This document shows positions 1 through 12,552 of a DNA stretch of 64,000 nucleotides, piece after piece. Where the stretch lies: the NCBI RefSeq assembly GCF_001420995.1, contig NZ_CP012184.1, positions 1,348,501 through 1,412,500 of the forward strand, written 5' to 3'. A program made the translations under genes and the position numbers. Every line of letters begins with the position of its first letter. The first letter of the stretch is position 1. Below the pieces are notes generated by a model. The model was not told the origin of the DNA and ran no database searches. It saw only the letters and a list, made by a program, of their open reading frames with translations. This DNA comes from Pseudonocardia sp. EC080619-01. GTDB lineage: Bacteria; Actinomycetota; Actinomycetes; Mycobacteriales; Pseudonocardiaceae.

Positions 1-185
1 GCGTCACCGTTGTTCGCGTTCTCCAGCCCTGCCATGATCTTGAGGACGGTCGACTTCCCGGCCCCGTTCGGGCCCACGACGCCGATCTTCGCCCCCGGCA
101 GGAAGCTGATCGACGCGTTCTCCAGGATGACCTTGTCGCCGTGCGCCTTGCGCACGTTCCGCATCGTGTAAATCAGGTCCGCCAC
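1..185 (-). CDS. ettA: Energy-dependent translational throttle protein EttA (5' part only)
   Basis: The first about 61 residues of an ABC-F ATPase are visible; the rest lies left of the window. The protein starts at a GTG with the residues ADLIYTM and carries a Walker A motif GPNGAGKST at about residues 38-46. The N-terminus follows the EttA pattern YTM...K.HG.K.IL.N.S.SF.PGAKIG. EttA binds the ribosomal E site and couples translation to the ATP/ADP ratio in the cytoplasm. The neighbouring upstream ssb paralogue reproduces the mycobacterial pair Rv2478c-Rv2477c, which supports the call. The gap to that gene is only 25 bp, so the two are probably co-transcribed. Macrolide-exporter annotations seen for this family are legacy names. 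No transmembrane segment is visible. Confidence 0.85.
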   Translation of the reverse strand, partial: MADLIYTMRNVRKAHGDKVILENASISFLPGAKIGVVGPNGAGKSTVLKIMAGLENANNGD

Positions 186-210
186 GCCCCCGATGGTAGT
201 TCGACGGCCG

Positions 211-747
211 TCAGCGTCCGGAAGCCGGTACGGCGGCGACCTCACGCGGAGTCTCCTCGCCGCCGTCGGGCGCTGCGCCGAACGGGGCATCGCCGTCCTC
301 CGTCATGCCGTCGAGGGCCTCCGACGGCACCTCCCAGTCGTCGACCGGTCGCTGGTCGCGGCCGGGCTCACGGTCGGGGCCGCTCACCGGCCGCGGCGGG
401 ACCAGCACCGGCGAGCACCGCAGATCGAGGCCCACGCTGATCGGGTCGATCTTCGGGGTCTTGCGCAGGACGTTGTCGCGATCGAGCCACTCCTCGACGA
501 AGAGCCGGCCGACGACGATGACCGCGTGCCCCTTGTCCAGGGTCTGCGCGGCGTGCTCGGCCAGCCTCCGCCAGCACGTCACCGTGTAGTAGGTCTTGGC
601 GACGTCACGCCACTCGCCGCTGCTGTCGTCGCGCCGGCGATAGTTCTCGGCGACCGTCAGGTCCAGCACCGGCCGCCCACTGTGGGTGTAGCGGAGCTGG
701 GGCTTGCGGGTCAGGTTGCCGACGACGGTGATCTGGTTGCTGCTCAC
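211..747 (-). CDS. ssb: Single-stranded DNA-binding protein paralogue lacking the acidic C-terminal tip
   Basis: The 178-residue product has an SSB OB-fold over about residues 1-115 (ITVVGNLTRKPQLRYT, LTVAENYRRRD, YTVTCWRRLAEHAAQTLDKG, VIVVGRLFVEEW). The GTG start is chosen because a GGAGG lies about 6 bases upstream and the homology begins there; a longer reading frame runs 34 codons further up without support. The tail (about 118-178) is Pro/Asp/Gly-rich but ends in PASGR instead of the DDDIPF-like tip that recruits partner proteins. It therefore resembles the second actinobacterial SSB (SsbB/Rv2478c type), not the replicative SSB encoded with rpsF and rpsR. It sits directly upstream of ettA on the same strand. 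A specialised role in recombination or segregation is inference. Confidence 0.85.
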   Translation of the reverse strand: MSSNQITVVGNLTRKPQLRYTHSGRPVLDLTVAENYRRRDDSSGEWRDVAKTYYTVTCWRRLAEHAAQTLDKGHAVIVVGRLFVEEWLDRDNVLRKTPKIDPISVGLDLRCSPVLVPPRPVSGPDREPGRDQRPVDDWEVPSEALDGMTEDGDAPFGAAPDGGEETPREVAAVPASGR

Positions 748-1092
748 GGGACCCTCCGGGGGTGGACGTCGAGTCGATGTCCCGTCGAGCATCCCGCCGC
801 CGGACGCTTCCGGATCGGTCTTCCGGCAGGGTGTGGATGGTTCGGCCACTTGTGGATGCGAGACCGGCTCCGGCCGGCCCGATGGCGTTCATCGTCGGCC
901 TCGTGTGCAGCTCTCCACGTGACCGTGTCCGACGTGCCGTCACTGCCGCGGGCCCTCCGTCGACGAGGTCCGAACCGGTCCGGGAGAACCGCGCCGGAGC
1001 ACAGGATTCGCGAAGCCCCGCGAGCTCGACATCGCAACTCGCTCCTCGCCGGCCCACCGGACCAGAGCTCCTGTCCGGTGCCGACGGCAGCC

Positions 1093-1953
1093 GCGTTCCG
1101 CGGAACGCCGGGCCCGCTCGTGGCGACCACTGCTTTCCGGGACCTGGTCCGCGTCGAGGTGAGGTCCTCGCACGAGCAGGCAGGTGACCCGGATCTGCGT
1201 TCCGCGGAACGCTCCCCGGACCACACCGGGCTGCGCCCGAATCCGGTCACGAGCTCCACGCCGATATCAGGCAGGCGGTCCGCAGGCGGTGCAGCCACGC
1301 TGTACGGATGCCCGGCGTCCACCCTGCTGTACCGCTCGTGGCGCTCATTGTCATCGCGGGCCCCCGGGTCCGCGTCCCTGCCCACCCACGGACGATGTCC
1401 CGCTCGCCGCCGCCTGCCCATATCCGTCTGCCGCTGGAACAACGGGATCCGGAACGGCTTGCTGTCTGCGCGGCCGACCGGATGCGGCCAGGGACGTCCG
1501 GAGCGCGCACCGCCGACACCAAGACCTCGGGAGGCCGTTCTGTCTCCGTGATGGAGCCAGGCACAGACGCCATCCGCGCCGAGGTGCTCGGGCACCCGCG
1601 ACACCGCGACGCGTCACGGCCGCAGAGCAAGCGCTGAGCCTCCTGGGCAGGAGCGTTCCGCGGAACGCAGCTGCCGCTCACGGGCTGAAACAGCGGGTTC
1701 GACGACGGCCGCTGCCCGGCCGAGGTGGTCCGCCGCTCCGTCGCGTTCCGCGGAACGCACACGGCTCCCGCTGGAACAGGGACATGCCCACCGGTCCCGG
1801 ATACCCCGGGGGTGGCACCCGTTCTCAGCTCGGGTGCCGACGACGGTGCACTCTCCTCACACCCGCCCGGCCCGACCAGCCTCCGCCGGCGCCACCGGCG
1901 CCGCCGGCGTGAACGACCTGGGGGACGCCGTGCGGGCGCGTTCCGCGGAACGC
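1093..1953. repeat. Five dispersed copies of the perfect palindrome GCGTTCCGCGGAACGC
   Basis: Identical 16-bp palindromes lie at 1093-1108, 1197-1212, 1653-1668, 1743-1758 and 1938-1953. Each is its own reverse complement. Spacing between starts is irregular (about 104, 456, 90 and 195 bp), so this is a dispersed family and not a tandem array. Exact conservation of 16 bases five times in non-coding DNA is not expected by chance, even at this GC content. They could be protein-binding sites, REP-like elements or recombination substrates; the sequence alone does not decide. Confidence 0.9.
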
Positions 1954-1960
1954 GGCCCTG

Positions 1961-2093
1961 GCAACGTTGCGCCGACCTGGCAGCGTTCCGCGGACCTGGC
2001 GGCGTTCCGCGGACCTGGCAGCGTTGCGCGGTCCTCGCGGCGTTCCGCGGTCCTGACGGTGTCCCGCGGACCTGGCGGCGTCCCGCGGAACGC
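1961..2093. repeat. Seven tandem 19-bp units derived from the palindrome
   Basis: Seven contiguous 19-bp units start at 1961, 1980, 1999, 2018, 2037, 2056 and 2075, with consensus GCRGCGTTCCGCGGACCTG. Each unit contains a version of GCGTTCCGCGG, the first 11 bases of the 16-bp palindrome. The last unit ends in CGGAACGC and so completes a near-copy of the palindrome. The array looks like an amplification of a half-element next to the rrn terminator. There are no spacers of CRISPR type. Confidence 0.9.
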
Positions 2094-2185
2094 ACGACGA
2101 CCCCAGACCACACACCCATCCGGCGTCGACGACACCCCAGGACCCACGCCCCGGACCCACCGGCAGAAACCGGGCCTAGAACGCA

Positions 2186-2218
2186 GAAAATCCCCCGGAC
2201 CGAAACGGTCCGGGGGAT
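2186..2218 (-). terminator. Rho-independent terminator of the rrn operon
   Basis: A perfect 13-bp stem ATCCCCCGGACCG / CGGTCCGGGGGAT with an AAA loop (2190-2218) lies just after 5S rRNA. Read on the minus strand, the stem is followed by TTTTC. Its position and orientation fit the end of the rRNA transcript. Confidence 0.9.
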
Positions 2219-2235
2219 CCCCTGAAATGTTGAAT

Positions 2236-2352
2236 GTCGGCGGCGACCTACTCTCCCACACCCTGTCGAGTGCAGTACCATCGGCGCAGGAAGGCTTAGC
2301 TACCGGGTTCGGAATGGGACCGGGCGTTCCCCTACCGCCATAACCACCGACA
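2236..2352 (-). rRNA. rrf: 5S ribosomal RNA
   Basis: About 117 bases match the actinobacterial 5S pattern on the minus strand: GTTGTCGGTGG at the 5' side, CCCATTCCGAACCCGG in loop B/C, and GGTCGCCGCCGAC at the 3' side pairing with the 5' end. Ends are placed by the terminal helix and may be off by a few bases. It is the last gene of the rrn operon, about 130 bp after 23S. Confidence 0.95.
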
Positions 2353-2482
2353 ACACTATCCAATTACATCCCCACACCCCCTCACACCCCACACCACGGT
2401 GGGACACAAGAAGACCCAGGAAACAGAGACCACACAACCAAGGGTTGTGGACTCAGGGTCACACAGTGGATGCGAACAACAT

Positions 2483-7427
<4,945 letters not shown>

Positions 7428-7529
7428 AAACCCTGACTTACAAACAACTGGCCCACCAGCACGACGGGGTCGCACCGGCAGCCAAACAAACAATCTGGCA
7501 CAAAAACGCCAAACCATATAATAGCTCGA

Positions 7530-7555
7530 CACACTGTTGAGTTCTCAAAAGACAC
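7530..7555 (-). promoter_or_regulatory. Conserved rrn leader motif upstream of 16S (antitermination/processing type)
   Basis: The minus strand reads TTTTGAGAACTCAACAGTGTG about 100 bases ahead of 16S. This TTTGAGAACTCAACAG element is familiar from actinomycete rRNA leaders. It is thought to act in antitermination or RNase III processing of the precursor. Confidence 0.65.
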
Positions 7556-7727
7556 CCGCACCACCATCACCGATCTCCCGACCGGATCCAGAAGGCGGAT
7601 CGCCTTGACCCCACCACCGTAAACCCACAACAAACTCGAAGGCCGACCGGGGGGTCGTAGTGGCCAGCGGGCCTGTTGACCGGGCCTCCAGGGCCCGTTC
7701 TGTCCGGCTCACTCGCTGACAGGAAGA

Positions 7728-7757
7728 AAGTTACGGCACGCCCTGTGGGCGCGTCAA
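7728..7757 (-). promoter_or_regulatory. Probable rrn promoter
   Basis: On the minus strand a -35 box TTGACG (complement 7752-7757) and a -10 box TAACTT (complement 7728-7733) are separated by 18 bases. The start point would lie near 7720, giving a leader of about 290 bases before 16S. Confidence 0.65.
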
Positions 7758-7872
7758 ACCGGGGTCGAAAACGCCCGCTGACCTGCGCGAACACGGCCCC
7801 AGGCCGCACAGCAGCGCGGACGAACCCGACCCTGTCGCACGACGAACGGTCGTGCTGACGGGCTCCCTCCGG

Positions 7873-7901
7873 ATACTGGTTGACCAGCGCCGATCGCGCA
7901 A
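7873..7901 (-). promoter_or_regulatory. Possible second, upstream rrn promoter
   Basis: On the minus strand TTGCGC (complement 7896-7901) and CAGTAT (complement 7873-7878) are 17 bases apart. Multiple tandem promoters are usual for actinomycete rrn operons, but the boxes are weak. The rest of 7556-8152 holds no gene I can support. Confidence 0.35.
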
Positions 7902-8152
7902 GAGGAAGCCCGGATCGGGGCCCGCGCGGGCCGTCCGCGCTGTCGTTCGTCTCGTGGACGCCCGATCTCCAACTTCTTTCAAGATTTTTTTCGACCGTCC
8001 GTCGCGGGCCCGGGGTACGACGAGCGGCAGGTGGGCGGCACGCGTCCGCTCGGCACGGGTCTCGACCCCACTCGAAGACGATCATCGGCTGTGGGCGGCC
8101 GTTCGTCGCGGTCCGGCCGTTCCATCGGCCACCTGTACGCGACACTCCCCCG

Positions 8153-8782
8153 GTGCCCTTCGACGGAGACGTCCTCCCGCCGGTGCTTCACCGGCTGCGT
8201 GCCGACGACGGCCCGACCGCCGCACAGTGGTGCCGCGCGCCCGGGGCGAGCGCACGCGTGCGGGCGACCGTCACCGGTATCGGGGCCGCCCTGGAGGCCG
8301 GGGACGGTGCGTTCGCCCTCGTGGCCGCGTCGCCCCTCGCCCTTCCGGTGCGCACGCGGTCCGTCGAGCGCGTCGCCGTCCCGCTCGTCCTCCCGCTCCT
8401 GCAGGACATGGACGGGCTGCTCGCCGAGATCCGGCGGGTGCTCGCCCCGCACGGGCTGCTGTCCCTGCTCCTCCCGGCCCCGGCGTCGTGGGGCTGGCGC
8501 GGACGGCACCTCCGGCAGGCGGTCCGCGAGGCGTGGCGGCACCGGTCGGCCGTCGAGCATCCGGAGTGGCTGGCGTCGTCGGCGGACTTCGCGGTCCTCG
8601 CCGACGACCGGCTGAGCTTCCGGCTCACCGACGGGGGTGCGGAGCCGGCGGGCGACGTGGCGGAGCTGTGCGCGGCGGGCGTCTACCCGCCCGATCTCCC
8701 CGCGGAGACCCGGGCGGAACTCGCTGTGCACCGCTCGGCGGCGCGGACGGTCCGCCTGCGCCGGATCGTGGCCCGCCGCTGA
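8153..8782 (+). CDS. Methyltransferase-like protein (degenerate class I fold)
   Basis: The 209-residue product resembles the C-terminal half of class I SAM methyltransferases: RTRSVERVAVPLVLPLLQDMDGLLAEIRRVLAPHGLLSLLLP follows the usual 'few strong carboxylates, helix, RVL.P.G.L' pattern. The glycine-rich SAM-binding motif I is not evident, so catalysis is uncertain. The GTG at 8153 is chosen because coding bias and homology begin there; the frame extends upstream into the rrn promoter zone without support. No clear ribosome site is seen, so a leaderless start is possible. It stands alone, divergent from the rrn operon and convergent with the PP2C gene. Confidence 0.55.
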   Translation: MPFDGDVLPPVLHRLRADDGPTAAQWCRAPGASARVRATVTGIGAALEAGDGAFALVAASPLALPVRTRSVERVAVPLVLPLLQDMDGLLAEIRRVLAPHGLLSLLLPAPASWGWRGRHLRQAVREAWRHRSAVEHPEWLASSADFAVLADDRLSFRLTDGGAEPAGDVAELCAAGVYPPDLPAETRAELAVHRSAARTVRLRRIVARR

Positions 8783-8881
8783 CGCGAGCGTGCGGGCGGG
8801 GCGGTGTCGGTGCCCGTCCCGCCGTCGGGTTTCCCGGCCCGCCCGGACCTCACCCGTGGACGGGGCCGCCCGGCGTCGTCC

Positions 8882-9679
8882 TCAGTTGGAGGTCGCGATC
8901 TCCTTGGCCGCGCCGGCCGTCTCGAGGGGCTGCGTCGCCACCTCGGGGACGTCGACGACGTCCGCCACGATCGCGGTGATGTTGTCCGGGCCGCCGCCCT
9001 CGTTCGAGAGCTCGACGAGACGCTCGACCACGGCGTCCGGCTCCGTCCCCGACGCCAGCTCGCGCAGGAGCGCGGCGTCGTCGAGGACGGCGGTGACGCC
9101 GTCCGAGCACAGCAGGAAACGGTCACCCTCGACGATCTCGACGCGGTCGAGGTCCGGCTCCGGCGCGTGATCGGTGCTCAGCGCCCGCATCAGCACCGAG
9201 CGCCGAGGATGGTGCGCGGCCTCCTCGGCGGTGATCTGCCCCTGGTCGACCAGCTGCTGCACCATCGTGTGGTCGTGCGTGAGCTGCGCGAGCTCACCCT
9301 CACGGAGCCGGTAGATGCGCGAGTCACCGATGTGCGCGAGCGCCAGGTGCTCGCCCGTCAGCACCAGCGACACGACGGTCGTGCCCATGCCCCGGGTCTC
9401 CGGGTCCTCCCCCGCACGGCGGGCGAGGCGGTCGGTGGCGTCCTCCAGGGCGGAGTTCAGCTCGGCATCGAGGTCGATGTCGCTGAGGTCCTCGGGGAGG
9501 CGGGCCTCCATCTCGGTGAAGGCCGAGACCGTCATCGCGCTCGCGATCTCGCCGTGGGCGTGCCCGCCCATCCCGTCGGCCACGATCAGCAGCCGGCCCG
9601 TCGTCGCGCCGGAGTCCTGGTTCGACGTCCGGCGACGACCCACATCCGACCTGATCGCGGATCGCAGTCCCAGAACCAT
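8882..9679 (-). CDS. PP2C-family serine/threonine protein phosphatase, soluble
   Basis: The 265-residue protein is a full PPM/PP2C catalytic domain. Metal-binding and catalytic landmarks are all present: R(T)SNQD ending at D22, VADGMGGH (D35-H40), GTTV near 99, HIGDSRIY near 117-123, LCSDGVT with D193 and GGPDNITAIVAD with D232. It should dephosphorylate Ser/Thr kinase targets with Mn2+/Mg2+. Unlike PstP it has no transmembrane or extracellular part. The ATG at 9679 is chosen because homology begins there. A TACTGT box ends 6 bases before it, suggesting a leaderless transcript. No kinase gene adjoins it. Confidence 0.85.
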   Translation of the reverse strand: MVLGLRSAIRSDVGRRRTSNQDSGATTGRLLIVADGMGGHAHGEIASAMTVSAFTEMEARLPEDLSDIDLDAELNSALEDATDRLARRAGEDPETRGMGTTVVSLVLTGEHLALAHIGDSRIYRLREGELAQLTHDHTMVQQLVDQGQITAEEAAHHPRRSVLMRALSTDHAPEPDLDRVEIVEGDRFLLCSDGVTAVLDDAALLRELASGTEPDAVVERLVELSNEGGGPDNITAIVADVVDVPEVATQPLETAGAAKEIATSN

Positions 9680-9888
9680 GGGCACAGTATGGACGTCACG
9701 GTCCGTCAGCGTCGCAGGCGAGGCCCCTTCGGCGTGCTCTTCAACCGGACGGATGGTGGTCGGGGGCGTCTCGCGGCCCGTCGGACCGCCGTCGGACGGC
9801 CGTCGGACCGCCCCGGAGGCCGATGTCGGATGGCTGATCACTTGCGCGTGTCGCTACCGTGGGCGGCGTCCGGGGAGACCCGGGACAT

Positions 9889-9962
9889 GCCCTCGTAGCT
9901 CAGCTGGACAGAGCAAGAGCCTTCTAATCTCTAGGTCGCAGGTTCGAGTCCTGCCGGGGGCA
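9889..9962 (+). tRNA. tRNA-Arg (anticodon TCT)
   Basis: A cloverleaf can be drawn: acceptor GCCCTCG/CGGGGGC, D stem GCTC/GAGC, T arm GCAGG-TTCGAGT-CCTGC, and a five-base variable loop. The anticodon loop CTTCTAA places TCT at 34-36, reading AGA/AGG. CCA is not encoded. The anticodon stem AGAGC/TCTCT has a C-T mismatch at 31-39, where the Streptomyces homologue as I recall it has A-T. Confidence 0.9.
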
Positions 9963-9974
9963 CACACGGCACAC

Positions 9975-10018
9975 CGGCTCCGTCCCACGACGGATCGTCG
10001 GTCGCCCGGACGGAGCCG
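9975..10018 (+). terminator. Hairpin terminator after tRNA-Arg
   Basis: An 11-bp perfect stem CGGCTCCGTCC / GGACGGAGCCG encloses a smaller hairpin CGACGGATCGTCG, 13 bases after the tRNA. There is no T run, which is common for actinomycete terminators. Confidence 0.6.
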
Positions 10019-10067
10019 CTCCGGTGCTACTTTCCGTCGGTCCCGGCCCACGTCGAGAGGATGTCGC

Positions 10068-10520
10068 GTGTCCTCCCCGTCGCAGTTCGCCGTTTCGGTC
10101 AAGGGGGTCGTCCTCGACCCGCAGCGACGGGTACTCCTCCTCCGGAACGAACGCGACGAGTGGGAGCTGCCCGGTGGTCGCATCGAGATCGGCGAGACTC
10201 CGGAGGAGTGCGTCGCGCGGGAGATCGCCGAGGAGACCCGGTGGACGGTCACCACGGGGCCCGTCCTCGACACCTGGATGTACCACATCGACCAGGTCGA
10301 TCGGCACGTCTTCGTCGTGACCTACGGCTGCCACCCCGTCTCGGCCGGCGCTCCGGTCCTCTCCCACGAGCACCGGGAGGTCGGGCTCGTCCCCCGGTCC
10401 GAGGTGGCGGGACTCCGCATGCCGGACGGGTACCGGCGGTCGATCGACACGTGGTTCGACCGGATCGGCGCGGCCACGGTCCCCCGAGGCACTGCGGGTC
10501 GGGGCGGCGACAGCTCATGA
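10068..10520 (+). CDS. Nudix hydrolase
   Basis: The 150-residue protein has a Nudix box over about residues 37-59: G37-x5-E43-x7-R51E52-IA-E55E56, with Arg at 58 where glycine is usual. It should hydrolyse a nucleoside diphosphate linked to another group; the substrate cannot be told. The GTG at 10068 is preceded by GAGAGG seven bases upstream, which decides the start. Its stop overlaps the ATG of the next gene (ATGA), so the two are translationally coupled. A TACTTT box near 10028 is a candidate -10. Confidence 0.85.
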   Translation: MSSPSQFAVSVKGVVLDPQRRVLLLRNERDEWELPGGRIEIGETPEECVAREIAEETRWTVTTGPVLDTWMYHIDQVDRHVFVVTYGCHPVSAGAPVLSHEHREVGLVPRSEVAGLRMPDGYRRSIDTWFDRIGAATVPRGTAGRGGDSS

Positions 10521-11521
10521 CCAGGACCACCCTCCCGGTCCTCGACCTGTCGGACCTCGACCGCGACGCGGAGACCGCGGACACGTTCCGCTCCGCGCTG
10601 CGGACCGCGGGTCACGGCGTCGGGTTCTTCCACCTCCGAGGCCACGGCATCCCCGACGACGTCACGGCACGCGCGTTCGCCGAGGCCGGACGGTTCTTCG
10701 CGCTCCCCGACGAGGACAAGCGGGCCGTCGAGATGCTGCGGAGCCCGCAGTTCCGCGGCTGGACCCGCACCGGCGGCGAGCTCACCCGGGGCCGCGTCGA
10801 CTGGCGCGAGCAGATCGACATCGGTGCCGAGCGGGCGACGCACGACGATCCTGCCGCTCCCGCCTACATGCGGATGGAGGGGCCGAACCTCTGGCCTGCC
10901 GCGCAGCCCGCGCTGCGCGAGGCGTTCCTCGACTGGGAGCAGCGCTGCTCGACCGTCGCGCGGCGGTTGCTCCGGGCCTGGGCGGTCGCGCTGGGGAGTC
11001 CCGCCGACGTATTCGACGCCATGTTCGGCGACCGCCCCTCGACCCTGATCAAGCTGGTCCGCTACCCCGGGCGGGAGGACCGTGGCCAGGGAGTGGGCGC
11101 GCACAAGGACCCGGGGTTCCTCACCCTGCTGATGATCGAGCCGGGCAAGGGCGGCCTCCAGGTCGAGCACGACGGCGGGTGGATCGACGTGCCCGCCGTC
11201 CCCGGGGCGTTCGTCGTCAACATCGGTGAGCTGATGGAGGTCGCCACCGACGGCTACCTCAAGGCGACCGTCCACCGGGTCGCCTCGCCGCCGCCGGGCG
11301 AGGTCCGGACGTCGGTCCCGTTCTTCTTCAACCCCGCACTCGACTCCACGGTGCCGCGGATCGCGCTTCCCGCCGCGCTCGCGGCGCAGGCCCGCGGGGT
11401 CAGCCGGGACCCGGACAACGTCATCTCGGGGACGTTCGGCGACAACCTGCTCAAGGCGCGGCTGCGCGCCCATCCGGACGTCGCGGCCCGGCACCACCCC
11501 GATCTCACCGGGGCTGGCTAG
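10517..11521 (+). CDS. Isopenicillin N synthase-family 2-oxoglutarate/Fe(II) oxygenase
   Basis: The 334-residue protein has the two-domain layout of IPNS-type oxygenases: an N-terminal DIOX_N region (VLDLSDL...GFFHLRGHGIP) and a C-terminal double-stranded beta-helix. The iron triad is H196-x-D198 (HKDPG) and H253 (VHRV). R264-T-S266 is the RxS pair that binds 2-oxoglutarate. SPFFFNP-like and YPG motifs are typical of family members annotated as plant-type dioxygenases in actinomycetes. It overlaps the Nudix gene by four bases, so both belong to one transcript. The substrate is unknown. Nothing nearby indicates an antibiotic cluster. Confidence 0.85.
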   Translation: MTRTTLPVLDLSDLDRDAETADTFRSALRTAGHGVGFFHLRGHGIPDDVTARAFAEAGRFFALPDEDKRAVEMLRSPQFRGWTRTGGELTRGRVDWREQIDIGAERATHDDPAAPAYMRMEGPNLWPAAQPALREAFLDWEQRCSTVARRLLRAWAVALGSPADVFDAMFGDRPSTLIKLVRYPGREDRGQGVGAHKDPGFLTLLMIEPGKGGLQVEHDGGWIDVPAVPGAFVVNIGELMEVATDGYLKATVHRVASPPPGEVRTSVPFFFNPALDSTVPRIALPAALAAQARGVSRDPDNVISGTFGDNLLKARLRAHPDVAARHHPDLTGAG

Positions 11522-11717
11522 TCCGGTCGCGGGCCGCCGGTCGACGGCGCGCGGCGCGTCGGCGCAGGGGGCCGCCTCCGGCCTGTCCGGACGCCCGCCG
11601 GGCTGCGACGCTCGGACGGGTCCGGCGGACGGCGCCGGGCCGGTGTGCCGGCTCCCGGGCCGGCGCGACCACCGCCGACGCCGCCTCCCCCGGGCGACCG
11701 AAGGAGCACCCCGCCGT

Positions 11718-12539
11718 ATGGCCGTACGGGAACCGGTCTCCGCCCCGCAGGGCGGCCCCGGCGTGCTGGAGAGCGCGGCCCTGCTCGCGTCCGGCACCGG
11801 GCCCGGCGGGGCGCTGCTGCTGCGGGCCCTGATCGAGGCCGTCCGCTTCCGCTACCTGGGTCGCGAGACGACCCTCGGCGGCACGCTCCGGCTCGTCCCG
11901 ACCGCGATCGGGACCTCGGGCATCGGGACGCGGGCGCTCACCACCGGCCGGCTCGACGTCCGGCTCGCCGCGCGCGACGTCGTCCGGCCCGGGCTCCGGG
12001 TCCGCGAGCTCACGGTGTCCGCGTCCGACGTCCGGCTGCGGCCCGCGCTCACCCCGGAGCTGGTCACCGGCCCGGTGGAGATCGCGGCGGTGCTGGACCC
12101 GGACTGGGTGACCGCCCGGATCCGCGAGCACGCACCGGACCTGGACGTGACGGTCGACGCCGACGGGGTCCCGCGGGCCCGGCTGCGTCGTCACCCCGGG
12201 CTCGGCGCCGCGGAGCTGGCCGTCGCCGTCGTGGGGCACACGCTGTCGTGGAAGGTCGCGGCGCTGACCGTCGCAGGCCGCCGCGTCGGACCGCCCCGCT
12301 CCGACGACACGCGCCGCTCGGTGCGCGCGCTGCTCGACCGCACCCCGCTGCGGGCGGCCCGCTCCGGCCGCGTCGTGCTGGCGGGCCTCCCCCCGGAGCT
12401 GCACCTGCACGGTGTCGGGATCGCACCGGACGGGATCACCGTCCGTGGGCGGCTCGCGTCGTGGCGGCGGCCGGTCCCGCCGACCGGCATCGACGACGTC
12501 CTGCGCGGGGCCCGCTCCCTGTTCGCCCCGGGGCGTTGA
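11718..12539 (+). CDS. DUF2993/LmeA-like protein without signal peptide
   Basis: The 273-residue product shows the repetitive beta pattern of DUF2993: TRALTTGRLDVRLAARDV, LRVRELTVSASDVRLRPAL, and a late ITVRGRLASWRRPV. Known family members (LmeA of Corynebacterium) bind phospholipids in the cell envelope and act in mannan elongation. Here there is no signal peptide or membrane segment, so a cytoplasmic location is likely and the function may differ. The ATG at 11718 has AAGGAG 11 bases upstream. It converges on fprB with a 13-bp gap. Family assignment is by pattern only. Confidence 0.5.
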   Translation: MAVREPVSAPQGGPGVLESAALLASGTGPGGALLLRALIEAVRFRYLGRETTLGGTLRLVPTAIGTSGIGTRALTTGRLDVRLAARDVVRPGLRVRELTVSASDVRLRPALTPELVTGPVEIAAVLDPDWVTARIREHAPDLDVTVDADGVPRARLRRHPGLGAAELAVAVVGHTLSWKVAALTVAGRRVGPPRSDDTRRSVRALLDRTPLRAARSGRVVLAGLPPELHLHGVGIAPDGITVRGRLASWRRPVPPTGIDDVLRGARSLFAPGR

Positions 12540-12552
12540 GAGAGCGGGCGGC

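Larger units (their letters stand above)
748..2185. other. 1.4-kb non-coding region between ssb and the rrn terminator
   Basis: Long open frames occur on both strands, but none has a credible start, a conserved domain or normal codon bias. Several are Arg/Pro-rich and are produced by the repeats. What can be recognised are five copies of a perfect 16-bp palindrome and a seven-unit tandem array, both listed separately. The rest holds nothing I recognise, including no tRNA, insertion sequence ends or transposase remnants. Confidence 0.6.

Noticed and set aside
1961..2093. Possible CRISPR array
   Set aside because: Units are contiguous 19-mers without unique spacers, and no cas genes are present.
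748..2185. Insertion sequence or prophage remnant
   Set aside because: No transposase or integrase homology, terminal repeats or target duplications were found.
1247..2281. Long minus-strand reading frame rich in PRNAARSAQ repeats
   Set aside because: The repeats are the translation of the 19-bp array and palindromes. There is no start signal or domain, and it runs into the 5S region.
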